64,000 nt of DNA from NIOZ-UU13 sp048635425 (GCA_048635425.1 JAIVYN010000001.1:1-64000), one strand, 5' to 3'; positions 16,531-24,971 are shown, counted from the stretch's first letter. Notes: generated by a model from the letters alone, not told the origin. A program made the numbers and translations.

Positions 16531-18641
16531 CGACGGAAGGGCTCCTTAAGCCTCTTCTGCACCCATTCTTTGTTGAGTCTTATCCCATATTGGTCATGCC
16601 TCATTTCTCTCTTTACGGACTTTTTCAGAGACTCATTGTAACATTTTAGAGCCTTGTCCCGTTGTCCGAGCAGGTCGAGAAGATGTCCCTGCCATACGAT
16701 CGCCGCGAAAGCTCGCAACGGGTCGTCTTGTTCTTGGGTCTCTACTCCTCTGAAGGCCTCCAAGGCTTCTTTGTAGTACTCCCCATCGTACAACGTCAGT
16801 CCGAGCTTGAACCAGCTGCCCGGGCTCAATAGGTTTCTGTCCCGAGCCTTGTTGAAGATGTCCAGAGCCTTCTTCCCCGCCCCGACCCAGGGAAGGTTTT
16901 GTATGGCTTTAGCAAGCTCTTGTTCGCCGAGTGAAGGCGGGGGAACGACCAAGGGCAGGGCCTGGTCCGGGTCGAGCTGGACGTCTTTGAGTGGTGATAG
17001 GCTCTCGAACCGGATTGTGTCCACATCCCGGAGACGATTCGTGAAAGTTCGCTGCGTGGTGCCATCTTCAAAATGAGCCGCCACCGGCACGGGCATTTTC
17101 AAGTCACCCAGACACCGAATTTCTATCTCAGAGATATAAGCGTCACCCTTCTTTTTACATTTCTTTAAAGCAACCTTGTACGAAAGATACTTATTGGAGT
17201 TCACCCATTGATCGAAGAACCATCCCAGGTCTTCTCCACTTTCCTGCTCGCATACCGCTCGAAACTCGTGCAGGCCGAGCCTTCGCCCGGCAAACTCTTT
17301 CAGGCATCGCCGGCAGATGCGGTCAAAGAGAGCCTCGCCCAGCACGCAATCAAGGGCACTGATGATGCTGAATCCCTTACCATGAATCACGATATTATTG
17401 AAGTCGAATTTGATCTTAGACCGTTCCTCCAGCGATCTGCTGACGGTTGTGTCGAGCCCGTCCCGCACGCCTTTGATGTATCTGGCCATGAGTTCCTGAT
17501 GTTTTTGGTTGCCTAAGCTTCTCTCGCGGCAGTACTCTCTGTCGGCGTAAATCCCCAGCCCGATCCACAGCCAGCCGGGTTCGTCTTTTTCTATAACATA
17601 CCTGCTCCAGTATTGATGGCCGATTTCGTGGGCTGTGATCCACCGCCAGTGCAGTTCTGGTTTCTCCTCCATCCGGCCCATGCCATGGATGACTATAATG
17701 CTGGTAGCCGCAGGATAGCCTCCAGCCGGACGGTCCATTCCTGGAAGGATCGTCAGGATGCGATAGGGATAGAATCCAAACCGTTCCCGATAAAAATTGA
17801 TGACATCGACTGCCGTTTCCTGAAGCAGTTCGGCGCACTTCCTGTCCTCGGGTCTGTAGAGACAACGAACAGCTACATCTTGGGCCTGGTCTTCAAGAAC
17901 CTCGTATCCCTTGCTCAAGAAAAAGCCAAAAGACGGTACCGCCTCGGCGTGATAGCAACCGGTCTGGCGGTCAAACCGACCGCTCGTGGCAACCGTATAT
18001 ATATCCGGGACATCAAGCTTGACTTGATAATCATTATGGGTATCAAAGCCCCACCATAGCCGAGGCCAGCCGGTCACCGGCCCAATTTCGTTCAGTTCCT
18101 CAGGCGGGGCAGGTGTGGACAGACCGAACTCGACCTGCAGCGTCAACGACTCACCGGGTCGGACAGGCTCGGCCAACATGAAATCCTGTGGGTACGATTC
18201 CAGGGGCGTTGGCAACTTCACGGGTATGCCGTTAGCCATGATCTTCAGGGTCTGGTTCCCGTACTTAAACCATGTGATGGCAAGCGTCTGCATTGGCCTG
18301 GATGTCGTGTTAACGAAAGAAATAACTTCCTTGCCTTGCAGGACGATGTCTTCTGCCAGCTTGATGGTGCAATCTATCTTGTAGTTTGCTCGCGGCGGTT
18401 GTCTCGGAGCCCAATACCCCACCGTGGCTGCCTCAGTCTCTTGAGCCTTGGCGATACTTGTGGATACCGTCAGTGCAAGGGCAGTCAAAGTATAAACCAA
18501 ATGTACAAATAACCTGGTCCTTTGAATGTCTCCCTGTCCGCTGATACCTTTATATGCTCCGCACTGCGTGTTGGATACTATGGAACGACTGAATGGTAGC
18601 GCTGTCCCACATCCTAAGTCAGTCATGTAAGTAGGTTCCAT
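16524..18641 (-). CDS. M1-like metallopeptidase homologue with TPR tail
   Basis: The 705-residue protein has an N-terminal beta domain (about 80-280), a gluzincin catalytic domain with TAHEIGHQYW at about 344-353, and C-terminal TPR-like helices from about 590 (WFKLGLTLYDGEYYKEALEAF). The HEXXH motif is present, but the motif that should give the third zinc ligand (W-L-N-E-G in M1 enzymes) reads WLWIGLGIY, with Ile in place of Glu, so activity is doubtful. A hydrophobic export segment lies at about 44-65, after a 40-residue extension; the ATG at 18641 has a good GGAAGG site. Base use looks richer in G+C than the flanking DUF4097 genes. Confidence 0.8.
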   Translation of the reverse strand: MEPTYMTDLGCGTALPFSRSIVSNTQCGAYKGISGQGDIQRTRLFVHLVYTLTALALTVSTSIAKAQETEAATVGYWAPRQPPRANYKIDCTIKLAEDIVLQGKEVISFVNTTSRPMQTLAITWFKYGNQTLKIMANGIPVKLPTPLESYPQDFMLAEPVRPGESLTLQVEFGLSTPAPPEELNEIGPVTGWPRLWWGFDTHNDYQVKLDVPDIYTVATSGRFDRQTGCYHAEAVPSFGFFLSKGYEVLEDQAQDVAVRCLYRPEDRKCAELLQETAVDVINFYRERFGFYPYRILTILPGMDRPAGGYPAATSIIVIHGMGRMEEKPELHWRWITAHEIGHQYWSRYVIEKDEPGWLWIGLGIYADREYCRERSLGNQKHQELMARYIKGVRDGLDTTVSRSLEERSKIKFDFNNIVIHGKGFSIISALDCVLGEALFDRICRRCLKEFAGRRLGLHEFRAVCEQESGEDLGWFFDQWVNSNKYLSYKVALKKCKKKGDAYISEIEIRCLGDLKMPVPVAAHFEDGTTQRTFTNRLRDVDTIRFESLSPLKDVQLDPDQALPLVVPPPSLGEQELAKAIQNLPWVGAGKKALDIFNKARDRNLLSPGSWFKLGLTLYDGEYYKEALEAFRGVETQEQDDPLRAFAAIVWQGHLLDLLGQRDKALKCYNESLKKSVKREMRHDQYGIRLNKEWVQKRLKEPFRRK

Positions 18642-18689
18642 TTTTGCTTCCTTCCTTTCATGTATGACAACAGGGGAGTTTCATTGAAA

Positions 18690-19673
18690 TTATCTTATTC
18701 TTATTGAGCCATCGTCTGTCTTAATATACAGCCTGCCTTCTCCCGTTCTGATTGTTCCTTTAATTCCGCTTTTGCCTAATTTCCCCGTCACTTTTATTGG
18801 CAAATCTGTATTTATCGAGCCATCGTTCGTTATAACTTCGACATCCGCAGAGAAGTTCGCCGGGGCAGTTAAGTCGATAGCGGCATCATCTGTAACCAAC
18901 GAGATATTACAAACACCGCCGGCATCTTCAGAATATACCACTGTGATCCTTCCATCATCGCTTTGAATATTTACATCACCGCTAACCTCCTGGACCCTGG
19001 TCGAACCATCATTACTTCTGACTTTTATGTCCCCAACGACTCGTGACATGGTTACCGAACCGTCATCGGTCTGGATGTCTATCCATCCGGCCCTCTGCAA
19101 GTTTACATCACTATTAAACTCCTGGATATTGACCGAGCCGTCATTGCTTCTGACTTTTATATCTCCAACAATTCGTGCAAGCGATACTGAACCATCATCG
19201 GTTTTTATGTCAATATCCCCATTGATGTGTTCTATCGTAATATCCCCATCATCCGTGCTAAGTTGCACATCGCAATCCTTCACTACCATCGCCTCGACCT
19301 GAATATCCACGCTTTGGTTCATCATCAATATCGGCTTTTCAAGTTTTACCGTTAGCTTAGAGCCGAATTGTTCAAGTTTTACCTTTGTCTTTTCAGCGAT
19401 TGTTCTGGCTTTTTCATCCGAATCAGCCCTGGCGATAATCGTGGCGGTGACATTGCAATCCGTAATCTCGCCGCCGTTTATAGTAATCCAGCCGTCGTTG
19501 CTCTTGGCCGCAAATAAAGAGCCGGCCGACATTGGCTTGGATAGCTGCACCGTCCTTTCATATCTTGCCCGGGGGTAACTATATCCTCTTATTTGGATAT
19601 AGCAGCCTGCAACGGAGATTAACGAGCAAAGCAAACAATACAGCAATATTCTTGTGAAGATAGCACTTTTCAT
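18690..19673 (-). CDS. DUF4097-type lipoprotein with Asp-Gly-Ser turns
   Basis: The 327-residue lipoprotein has lipobox SVAGC and the same mature start (YPRARYERTVQLSKP) as the paralogue at 15510-16352. The turns read (S/T)xDGS(I/V): KSNDGWI, STDDGDI, KTDDGSV, RSNDGSV, QTDDGSV, RSNDGST, QSDDGRI, ITNDGSI and KTDDGSI. The repeat VVGDIKVRSNDGS occurs in near-identical copies, a sign of internal duplication. Stacked Asp residues along one face would suit metal binding, which is inference. It is the first gene of the minus-strand block that includes the M1-like gene. Confidence 0.8.
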   Translation of the reverse strand: MKSAIFTRILLYCLLCSLISVAGCYIQIRGYSYPRARYERTVQLSKPMSAGSLFAAKSNDGWITINGGEITDCNVTATIIARADSDEKARTIAEKTKVKLEQFGSKLTVKLEKPILMMNQSVDIQVEAMVVKDCDVQLSTDDGDITIEHINGDIDIKTDDGSVSLARIVGDIKVRSNDGSVNIQEFNSDVNLQRAGWIDIQTDDGSVTMSRVVGDIKVRSNDGSTRVQEVSGDVNIQSDDGRITVVYSEDAGGVCNISLVTDDAAIDLTAPANFSADVEVITNDGSINTDLPIKVTGKLGKSGIKGTIRTGEGRLYIKTDDGSIRIR

Positions 19674-20007
19674 TTTTCTTCCCTTTCAATTAATATTTTC
19701 TATGTCTTGCAGTGCTCGCAGCAATCATCATAATTTTTCCGACGACTTTGAAATTTAGGTTTGACAGGAGCAATTATGCCGGCCAAATGTTACCATTTTG
19801 TTACGGATTTATCCTTTTTTTGTTATTTTTTTTGATTTTTTTGCTTCCACGCGGCCGATTAAGATATTTAATATATGCATTCACTTTATCGGCGTATTCT
19901 GGATTACAGTTTTGGAAGGGTGGGGCTTGCCCCACCGTTTATCTTAAATTCGCGTTCGCCTTGTTGGCGGATTTTGATTTAGAGAGCCCAAAGTAGGAGA
20001 TAAGAAA
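19674..20007. other. Intergenic region, AT-rich
   Basis: This gap precedes the 24-codon ORF. It holds T-rich tracts around 19810-19850 and one strong palindrome at 19919-19936. A 94-codon frame at 19712-19996 is mostly run-derived Phe/Leu with no ribosome binding site and was not accepted. Confidence 0.5.
19919..19936. repeat. GC-rich palindrome
   Basis: GGTGGGGCTTGCCCCACC is a perfect inverted repeat with 8-base arms and a 2-base loop in AT-rich intergenic DNA. It resembles small REP-type palindromes. No T-run follows, so a terminator is not indicated. Confidence 0.6.
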
Positions 20008-20082
20008 ATGTGCAATACTTGTGGCTGTCGCTCAAAAAAGAAAAAAACAACAAAAAAGAAAGCCAAGAAGAAAAAGAAATAA
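20008..20082 (+). CDS. 24-residue Cys/Lys-rich small protein
   Basis: The ATG is preceded by TAGGAGA at a good distance. The product starts MCNTCGC and continues with a tail of 14 Lys among 17 residues, ending in a TAA. Four Cys/Gly positions at the start could bind a metal ion, and the tail would bind nucleic acid or membrane; both are inference. The strong ribosome binding site and clean composition argue for a real gene, but no family is known. Confidence 0.5.
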   Translation: MCNTCGCRSKKKKTTKKKAKKKKK

Positions 20083-20160
20083 AAATACCTAATCGATCAT
20101 CCTTAATCAATATTGATTTTGAAGATCCGCTCCGGGCGAAATCCGTTGTCTGGTCGGGGC

Positions 20161-20191
20161 AATCAATAGTAAATCGTCAATAGTCAATTAT
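20161..20191. repeat. Word repeat at the proB stop codon
   Basis: Minus-strand reading gives ATTGACTATTGACGATTTAC. The last codons of proB (Ile-Asp-Tyr-stop) are read from the repeat words themselves. Confidence 0.6.
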
Positions 20192-21331
20192 GACGATATC
20201 TTCCGGGATTGCGACGACGTCTCTGTGGGCTGGGCCGAGGAGTTTTTTTATCTCGGTGCTGTGCTTGCCGGCTAAGGTCTTTAGTTGAGTGCTGCCGATG
20301 CTCGTTACGGCCTTGGCGTTATTATTTAGCATAATAACCGCACCGGCCTCGAAAGAGCCTTTTACCGAGATTACGCCGCTGGGCAGGAGACTTTTGCGAT
20401 TTTTGATTGCCTGCATAGCGCCCTCATCGATAAATATTGTCCCGGCAGGGCTGCTGTTGAGAATCCATCTCGAACGATTTGAGAGCTTCCGTTTCGGCAT
20501 AAAGACCGTGCCTATCTCTTCACCGGCGATAATTCGGCCGATGATGTTTTTCACTCTGCCGTCCGCTAAAACTATACGAAAGCCGGCATTGGAGGCGATC
20601 TTTGCAGCTTCAATTTTGGTTTTCATTCCGCCGGTGCCGTGGGTGCTGCCCCTGCCTCCGGCGTTTCGAATAATATCGCCGGTTATCTCGAAGACGGCGT
20701 GTATAGGCCTGGCGTCAGTGAATTTTTGCGGGTCCTTATCGTAAAGGGCGTCGATGTCACTGAGCATAATCAAAAGGTCGGCGTCGATTTTACTGGCGAC
20801 CAGGGCGCTTAGTCTATCGTTATCGCCGAAGGCTGAGCCGATTTCGTCAGTGCTTACACTGTCGTTCTCGTTCAGGATTGGCACCACGGACAATTTGAGC
20901 AGTGTCTCGATGGAATTGCGAAGGTTCAGATAGGTCCTTCTGTTATTTAGCACCTCAGCGGTCAGCAAAACCTGGGCGACGGTAATACCGTAGCGGGCAA
21001 ATGACTTTCTGTATTCAGCCATAAGTAACGGCTGTCCGATAGCAGCGCAGGCCTGTCGCATCTTTGTATTCTTTACACCGTTAGAAACCAGACGTCTGGC
21101 GTCTGTTCTGCCGGTGGTAGATTTACTAACTGGGCCGGGAATGTACAACTGGCCGGCCCCCATACCGATAGCACCGGAGCTGATAATAACGACCTGCCTG
21201 CCGGTTTTAAGAAGTGAATTTATCTGCCGGACGATTCGGCGAACGTAGGCGGTATCTATCCTACTGTTTTTCGTCAGAATATTTGTGCCGATTTTTACAA
21301 CTATTCGCTTTGCTTTACTAAAGTCCCGCAT
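20177..21331 (-). CDS. proB: Glutamate 5-kinase
   Basis: The 384-residue protein phosphorylates glutamate at the start of proline synthesis. The kinase domain has RIVVKIGTNILT, IISSGAIGMGAGQL, NENDSVSTDEI, FGDNDRLSALVA and GTGGMKTKIEAAKIA; a PUA domain follows from about residue 290 (AGTIFIDEGAMQAI, LLPSGVISVKGSF). Relative to E. coli ProB there is an extra stretch of roughly 16 residues at about 65-92, just before KMRQACAAIGQ; its DNA holds the palindrome CCAGACGTCTGG at 21088-21099. The C-terminal codons and stop lie in a word repeat. It is downstream of proA on the same strand. Confidence 0.93.
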   Translation of the reverse strand: MRDFSKAKRIVVKIGTNILTKNSRIDTAYVRRIVRQINSLLKTGRQVVIISSGAIGMGAGQLYIPGPVSKSTTGRTDARRLVSNGVKNTKMRQACAAIGQPLLMAEYRKSFARYGITVAQVLLTAEVLNNRRTYLNLRNSIETLLKLSVVPILNENDSVSTDEIGSAFGDNDRLSALVASKIDADLLIMLSDIDALYDKDPQKFTDARPIHAVFEITGDIIRNAGGRGSTHGTGGMKTKIEAAKIASNAGFRIVLADGRVKNIIGRIIAGEEIGTVFMPKRKLSNRSRWILNSSPAGTIFIDEGAMQAIKNRKSLLPSGVISVKGSFEAGAVIMLNNNAKAVTSIGSTQLKTLAGKHSTEIKKLLGPAHRDVVAIPEDIVIIDY

Positions 21332-21332
21332 A

Positions 21333-21435
21333 ATTCGTCGCTCGTATCTCGTATGTCGTATGTTGTATTGCGTAAATCAGCGGTTAAACCACCGACTACA
21401 TACCACTCACCACTCACTACTCACCACTCACAATT
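21333..21435. repeat. Composite word repeat between proA and proB
   Basis: From 21333 to about 21375 it reads CGTCGCTCGTATCTCGTATG and related words; from about 21396 to 21435 it reads CCACTCACCACTCACTACTC. On the minus strand the second block is GTGAGTGGTGAGTAG repeated, and it contains the last codons and stop of proA. Confidence 0.65.
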
Positions 21436-22712
21436 CTCTTGTGCGTGAATTTTTTTTTTGCATCGCTGCCAACATAATCAGCTACGACCTGGCCGGTGCC
21501 TACAAGTTTCCATTTATAAATGACAAGTCCTTCCAGCCCTACCGGCCCGCGGGCGTGTATCTTGTTGGTGCTTATGCCCACTTCAGCCCCAAGGCCGTAA
21601 CGGAAGCCGTCGGCAAAGCGCGTGCTGCAGTTCCAGAGCACATTTGCAGAATCGACCAGGGCCATAAAGCTGTCGGCCTTTTCCTTATCAGCGGTAACAA
21701 TGCTGTCAGTATGTCCTGACCCGTAATGGTTAATATGCTCAATCGCCTGTTCAAGGCCATCGACGATTTTTATCGAAAGGATATAATCCAGATACTCGGT
21801 TGACCAATCTTCTTCGACCGCCGGCTGTACATCGATTATTGATACTGTTTTCTCGCAGCCGCGTAGCTGAACGCCTTTTTCCTCAAGAGCGGTTTTGACT
21901 TTCGGCAGGAACTTTTCAGCAATTTTATTATCTACCAATAGCGTTTCCGCGGCATTACAGACAGCGACGTACTGGCACTTGGAATCGACGGTGATATTCA
22001 CAGCCATATCCAAATCAGCATCGCTGTCTATATAAACGTGGCATATACCGTCAGCGTGCCCGAGGACGGGTATATTGGTATTGTCCATAATATAACGAAC
22101 GAATTCATTTGACCCGCGGGGGATAACAAGGTCGATATATTCATCTAAGGCCAACATCTGGGCAACGTCCTGGCGGGTTTCCAATAGCTGAATCCATCCA
22201 TTGGGTAGTCCGGCTTTTTCGCTCGCCTCGGAGATTGTCTCGGCTAAGATTCTATTGGTTTTTGCGGCTTCGCTTCCGCCTTTCAGCAGAACGGCATTTC
22301 CGCTTTTTAAGCAAAGCGTTGAGATTTGCACAAGGGCGTCCGGCCGAGATTCAAAAACAACGCCGATAACGCCAATCGGACAACTGACTTTGTAAAGTTC
22401 GAGCCCCTTGTCGAGTTCGGTGGCGGTGATTGTTTTACCAACAGGGTCATCAATTTTGATAAGACTGTCGATGCCGGCACAAACATCAGCTATTTTACCT
22501 TCGTCAAACTTTAGCCGTTTGAGTAAAGGTCCAGCCAGGTTGTTCTTTTCAGCCGTGACCAGGTCCTCTTTGTTGGCTGAGACGATTTCAGCGCTGTGTT
22601 GCTTCAGGGCTTTGCCAATCTCGGCTAAAGCGTTGTTCTTTACATCGGTCCTGGCCACTGCCAGTTGGATCGAGGCTGACCCGGCTGCCGCGGCTATTTC
22701 GGAAATATTCAT
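21417..22712 (-). CDS. proA: Glutamate-5-semialdehyde dehydrogenase
   Basis: The 431-residue protein reduces glutamyl phosphate in proline synthesis. Motifs include VSCPIGVIGVVFESRPDA, LKGGSEAAKTNRIL, IPRGSNEFVRYI, the catalytic Cys in KCQYVAVCNAAETLLVD, INHYGSGHTDSIV and FADGFRYGLGAEVGIS. Length is typical. The stop codon and the codons for Val-Ser-Gly-Glu before it are formed by GTGAGTGGTGAGTAG of a word repeat. proB follows 85 bases downstream. Confidence 0.94.
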   Translation of the reverse strand: MNISEIAAAAGSASIQLAVARTDVKNNALAEIGKALKQHSAEIVSANKEDLVTAEKNNLAGPLLKRLKFDEGKIADVCAGIDSLIKIDDPVGKTITATELDKGLELYKVSCPIGVIGVVFESRPDALVQISTLCLKSGNAVLLKGGSEAAKTNRILAETISEASEKAGLPNGWIQLLETRQDVAQMLALDEYIDLVIPRGSNEFVRYIMDNTNIPVLGHADGICHVYIDSDADLDMAVNITVDSKCQYVAVCNAAETLLVDNKIAEKFLPKVKTALEEKGVQLRGCEKTVSIIDVQPAVEEDWSTEYLDYILSIKIVDGLEQAIEHINHYGSGHTDSIVTADKEKADSFMALVDSANVLWNCSTRFADGFRYGLGAEVGISTNKIHARGPVGLEGLVIYKWKLVGTGQVVADYVGSDAKKKFTHKRIVSGE

Positions 22713-22797
22713 TTTTAATTTACCATTGACTATTTATCGTTAAATACCTATATTCGATTGCCGAATTGTAAATAATAAATAATCAATAATCAATATC
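22713..22797. repeat. Word repeat upstream of proA
   Basis: ATTGACTATTTATCG on the left and AATAAATAATCAATAATCAA on the right are imperfect reverse complements of each other, a weak hairpin immediately before the proA start. Confidence 0.5.
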
Positions 22798-22851
22798 GAA
22801 GTCGAAGATACGCCGTAGCGGGAATCCACTATAGGCGGAATTAATTGTATT

Positions 22852-22922
22852 GCGGGCGTAGCTCAATGGCAGAGCATCGGCCTTCCAAGCCGAGTATGTG
22901 GGTTCGATCCCCATCGCCCGCT
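22852..22922 (+). tRNA. tRNA-Gly (TCC)
   Basis: The 71-base cloverleaf has acceptor arms GCGGGCG and CGCCCGC with discriminator T. The D arm is GCTCAATGGCAGAGC. The anticodon stem-loop CGGCCTTCCAAGCCG gives TCC, and the T arm is GTGGGTTCGATCCCCAT. CCA is not encoded. Confidence 0.95.
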
Positions 22923-23159
22923 TTTGTTTTGAGAGTCTTTTCCCTTTAAGTGTTTCTTTAGTATCACCCGGATTTTCTTGTTGGTTTTGGATGAATTGTT
23001 GCGAAATTAACAGGGCCCTGTGGAAAACGGTGGGGAGTTGGAAAAAATAATCAGCTCTGCTAAAAGTATTATATTTTCGTAAGCACTTCTGTTTGCGTGA
23101 ATTATGTCCTTTCAGGGACCGTCCTATAATAAAATTTTTCAAAAAAGAATATTTGTTTG

Positions 23160-23187
23160 TTGACAAAGTGGTAGGAAGTGGTACGAT
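23160..23187 (+). promoter_or_regulatory. mraZ promoter with MraZ boxes
   Basis: TTGACA at 23160-23165 and TACGAT at 23182-23187 are spaced by 16 bases. Between them lie two TGGTA units at 23169-23173 and 23179-23183, separated by exactly 5 bases, the TGGNN-N5-TGGNN pattern known for MraZ. A further TGGGA is at 23210-23214. MraZ bound here would cover the promoter, consistent with self-repression. Confidence 0.65.
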
Positions 23188-23222
23188 TTCCCACATTGAA
23201 TATATCAAGTGGGACTAATGCC

Positions 23223-23696
23223 ATGCTTTTATTAACAGGCGAATATCTTCACGTTGTCGACAACAAAAGCAGAGTTCTCATCTCGAACAAGCTGAGAAAT
23301 CAGATTGATGTCGATAAGCACGGCAGTAATTTCTATCTTATACTCGGGGCAAACGGCATACTTTGTTTATATCCCGAAAAGTATTTCGAGCAGATAGCCC
23401 TTGCGGTTACACCCGGTACTACCGCCCCTGATGAGGCTGTAGCGTTCGAGCGAATCAGCTTTGCTTTGGCCAGTAAGGTGGAGCTGGACGGCCAGGGCCG
23501 ATTGCTCCTGAATGAAAGATTGCGAAAGAGGGCGGGGTTGAAAGACCACATTACACTTATCGGCGTTAGAGACCATATCGAGCTGTGGAACAGTGAAAGC
23601 TGGGAACAATATCTTTCAGACCATATGGCTCAATATCAGAAACAGATGTCGCAGGCAAGGCAGGTTGTCCTGCACGAGCAGAGCGAAGATATTTAA
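23223..23696 (+). CDS. mraZ: Transcriptional regulator MraZ
   Basis: The 157-residue protein has two AbrB-like (SpoVT) halves: LLTGEYLHVVDNKSRVLISN and KVELDGQGRLLLNERLRKRA, each with the D-x-(K/Q)-x-R signature, then ITLIGVRDHIELWN. MraZ represses its own division and cell-wall cluster. The ATG at 23223 is preferred over the upstream in-frame ATG at 23178, because the latter lies inside the promoter and because MLLLTGEY matches the family start. Confidence 0.92.
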   Translation: MLLLTGEYLHVVDNKSRVLISNKLRNQIDVDKHGSNFYLILGANGILCLYPEKYFEQIALAVTPGTTAPDEAVAFERISFALASKVELDGQGRLLLNERLRKRAGLKDHITLIGVRDHIELWNSESWEQYLSDHMAQYQKQMSQARQVVLHEQSEDI

Positions 23697-23714
23697 TTTT
23701 TAAGTGGAGGCAAA

Positions 23715-23924
23715 ATGATTGGAATGGATTCGAATCATTGTCGGATTGTTGCCGGAAGTCTCGTCGGTGAAAGGGAGGTTGACGAACGGACCTTCGCCTC
23801 CCTGGCAATTATCGGAGAACGGCTGGAACGGTTGAAGGAAATCGACGAGACTTTTTCCGGCATTGAATTTTCACCCGCTGTTGAGAAACTTCAAGGGCAG
23901 AAGAACACCATAGCTATAGGCTGA
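23715..23924 (+). CDS. Small conserved-position protein in the dcw cluster
   Basis: A 69-residue, soluble, helix-prone protein (MIGMDSNHCRIVAGSLVGER, then LAIIGERLERLKEIDE) is encoded between mraZ and rsmH, 18 bases after mraZ and preceded by AAGTGGAGG. No family is recognised. Position and ribosome binding site suggest a real gene co-expressed with the division cluster. Confidence 0.6.
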   Translation: MIGMDSNHCRIVAGSLVGEREVDERTFASLAIIGERLERLKEIDETFSGIEFSPAVEKLQGQKNTIAIG

Positions 23925-23972
23925 CTTGTAATGCGTTCCGCCTAATGCGGATCTTCAATGTTAGTGTTGAGT

Positions 23973-24048
23973 ATCGCGCTCCCATTCATCGTGGCGCGAT
24001 ACGATATACGCGATGTAAAATACGATATACGATATATGCGATACGATA
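23973..24048. repeat. Word repeat before rsmH
   Basis: GCGATACGATATACGCGATG and three further ATACGATATACG-type words end four bases before the GTG start of rsmH. They are the CGTATTGCGTAT vocabulary seen elsewhere in the window. Confidence 0.65.
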
Positions 24049-24051
24049 GAA

Positions 24052-24957
24052 GTGAATGGCTCGATAATAGAGCATATTCCGGTTCTCGCTGAGATATTGG
24101 CCGAGCAGATAAAACTGCCACCGGATGGCATAATGGTCGATGCGACCATAGGACATGGAGGTCATAGTTATCTGTTCGGCAAGACCTTGGGCCCTGAGGG
24201 AGTTATCGTAGGCCTGGATGTCGATAAAAATGCTATCCGAAGGGCCCAATTTATATTAAAGGACCTTGCCTGTAAGGTTATTTTGCTTCATTCGAATTTT
24301 TCTCTAATCAGCGAGCAGGTCCATGAGCAGGGTATAGATAAAGTTGATTTCATATTGGCGGATTTGGGGCTTTGTTCGGCACAGTTGGCTGACAGCCGGA
24401 TGGGGCTCAGTTTTCTTCAAGATATGCCGCTGGATATGAGAATTGACAAAAGATTAAAGAGCACCGCTGCCGATATAGTTAATAAAGCAAATGAAAAGTC
24501 CTTAGCTGATTTGATATACAAATTCGGCCAGGACAGGGCCTCACGGCGAATTGCACGGTTTATCGTGCGGGAACGAGAAAGTGGGCTGATCACCACGACC
24601 GGCCAACTGGCAAAGATAGTCTGCAAGGCGCTGGGAAGGGCCCAGCGAAACCGAAAAAGTAAGATACACCCGGCAACCAGGACTTTCCAAGCGCTGAGAA
24701 TTGCGGTCAATGACGAATTAGAGAATTTGAAGAAGCTGCTTGCTTCGGTGCCGGAGCTGTTGAGCAAAAATGGTTATATAGCAGTCATTAGCTATCACAG
24801 TCTGGAAGATAGATTGGTTAAAAACGATTTTAAGCGAAACGGAAAGGACAATATTTACAGGGTCATTACGAAAAAACCGATTGTGGCAACGCGAGAGGAA
24901 ATTGCTGAAAATCGTCGGGCAAGAAGCGCAAAATTAAGGATTGCACAGAAACAATAA
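24052..24957 (+). CDS. rsmH: 16S rRNA (cytosine1402-N4)-methyltransferase
   Basis: The 301-residue enzyme methylates C1402 of 16S rRNA with S-adenosylmethionine. Motifs: HIPVLAEILAEQIKLPP, DATIGHGGHSYLFGK (SAM site), GLDVDKNAI, FILADLGLCSAQLAD, GLSFLQDMPLDMRID, HPATRTFQALRIAVNDEL and ISYHSLEDRLVKNDF. The start is the GTG at 24052, since the family begins close to HIPVL. It follows mraZ as usual in dcw clusters. Confidence 0.94.
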   Translation: MNGSIIEHIPVLAEILAEQIKLPPDGIMVDATIGHGGHSYLFGKTLGPEGVIVGLDVDKNAIRRAQFILKDLACKVILLHSNFSLISEQVHEQGIDKVDFILADLGLCSAQLADSRMGLSFLQDMPLDMRIDKRLKSTAADIVNKANEKSLADLIYKFGQDRASRRIARFIVRERESGLITTTGQLAKIVCKALGRAQRNRKSKIHPATRTFQALRIAVNDELENLKKLLASVPELLSKNGYIAVISYHSLEDRLVKNDFKRNGKDNIYRVITKKPIVATREEIAENRRARSAKLRIAQKQ

Positions 24958-24971
24958 TATGGAGTTTCATT

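Noticed and set aside
19712..19996. 94-codon hydrophobic frame
   Set aside because: Built from T-runs and a GC palindrome, without ribosome binding site.
22990..23060. Replication-origin-like TGTGGAAAA motif
   Set aside because: Single imperfect DnaA-box-like match, no cluster of boxes and no dnaA or dnaN nearby.
22783..23208. 141-codon minus-strand frame across tRNA-Gly
   Set aside because: It runs through the tRNA and yields the familiar tRNA-derived false peptide (GIEPTYSAWKADALPLSYAR); no ribosome binding site.
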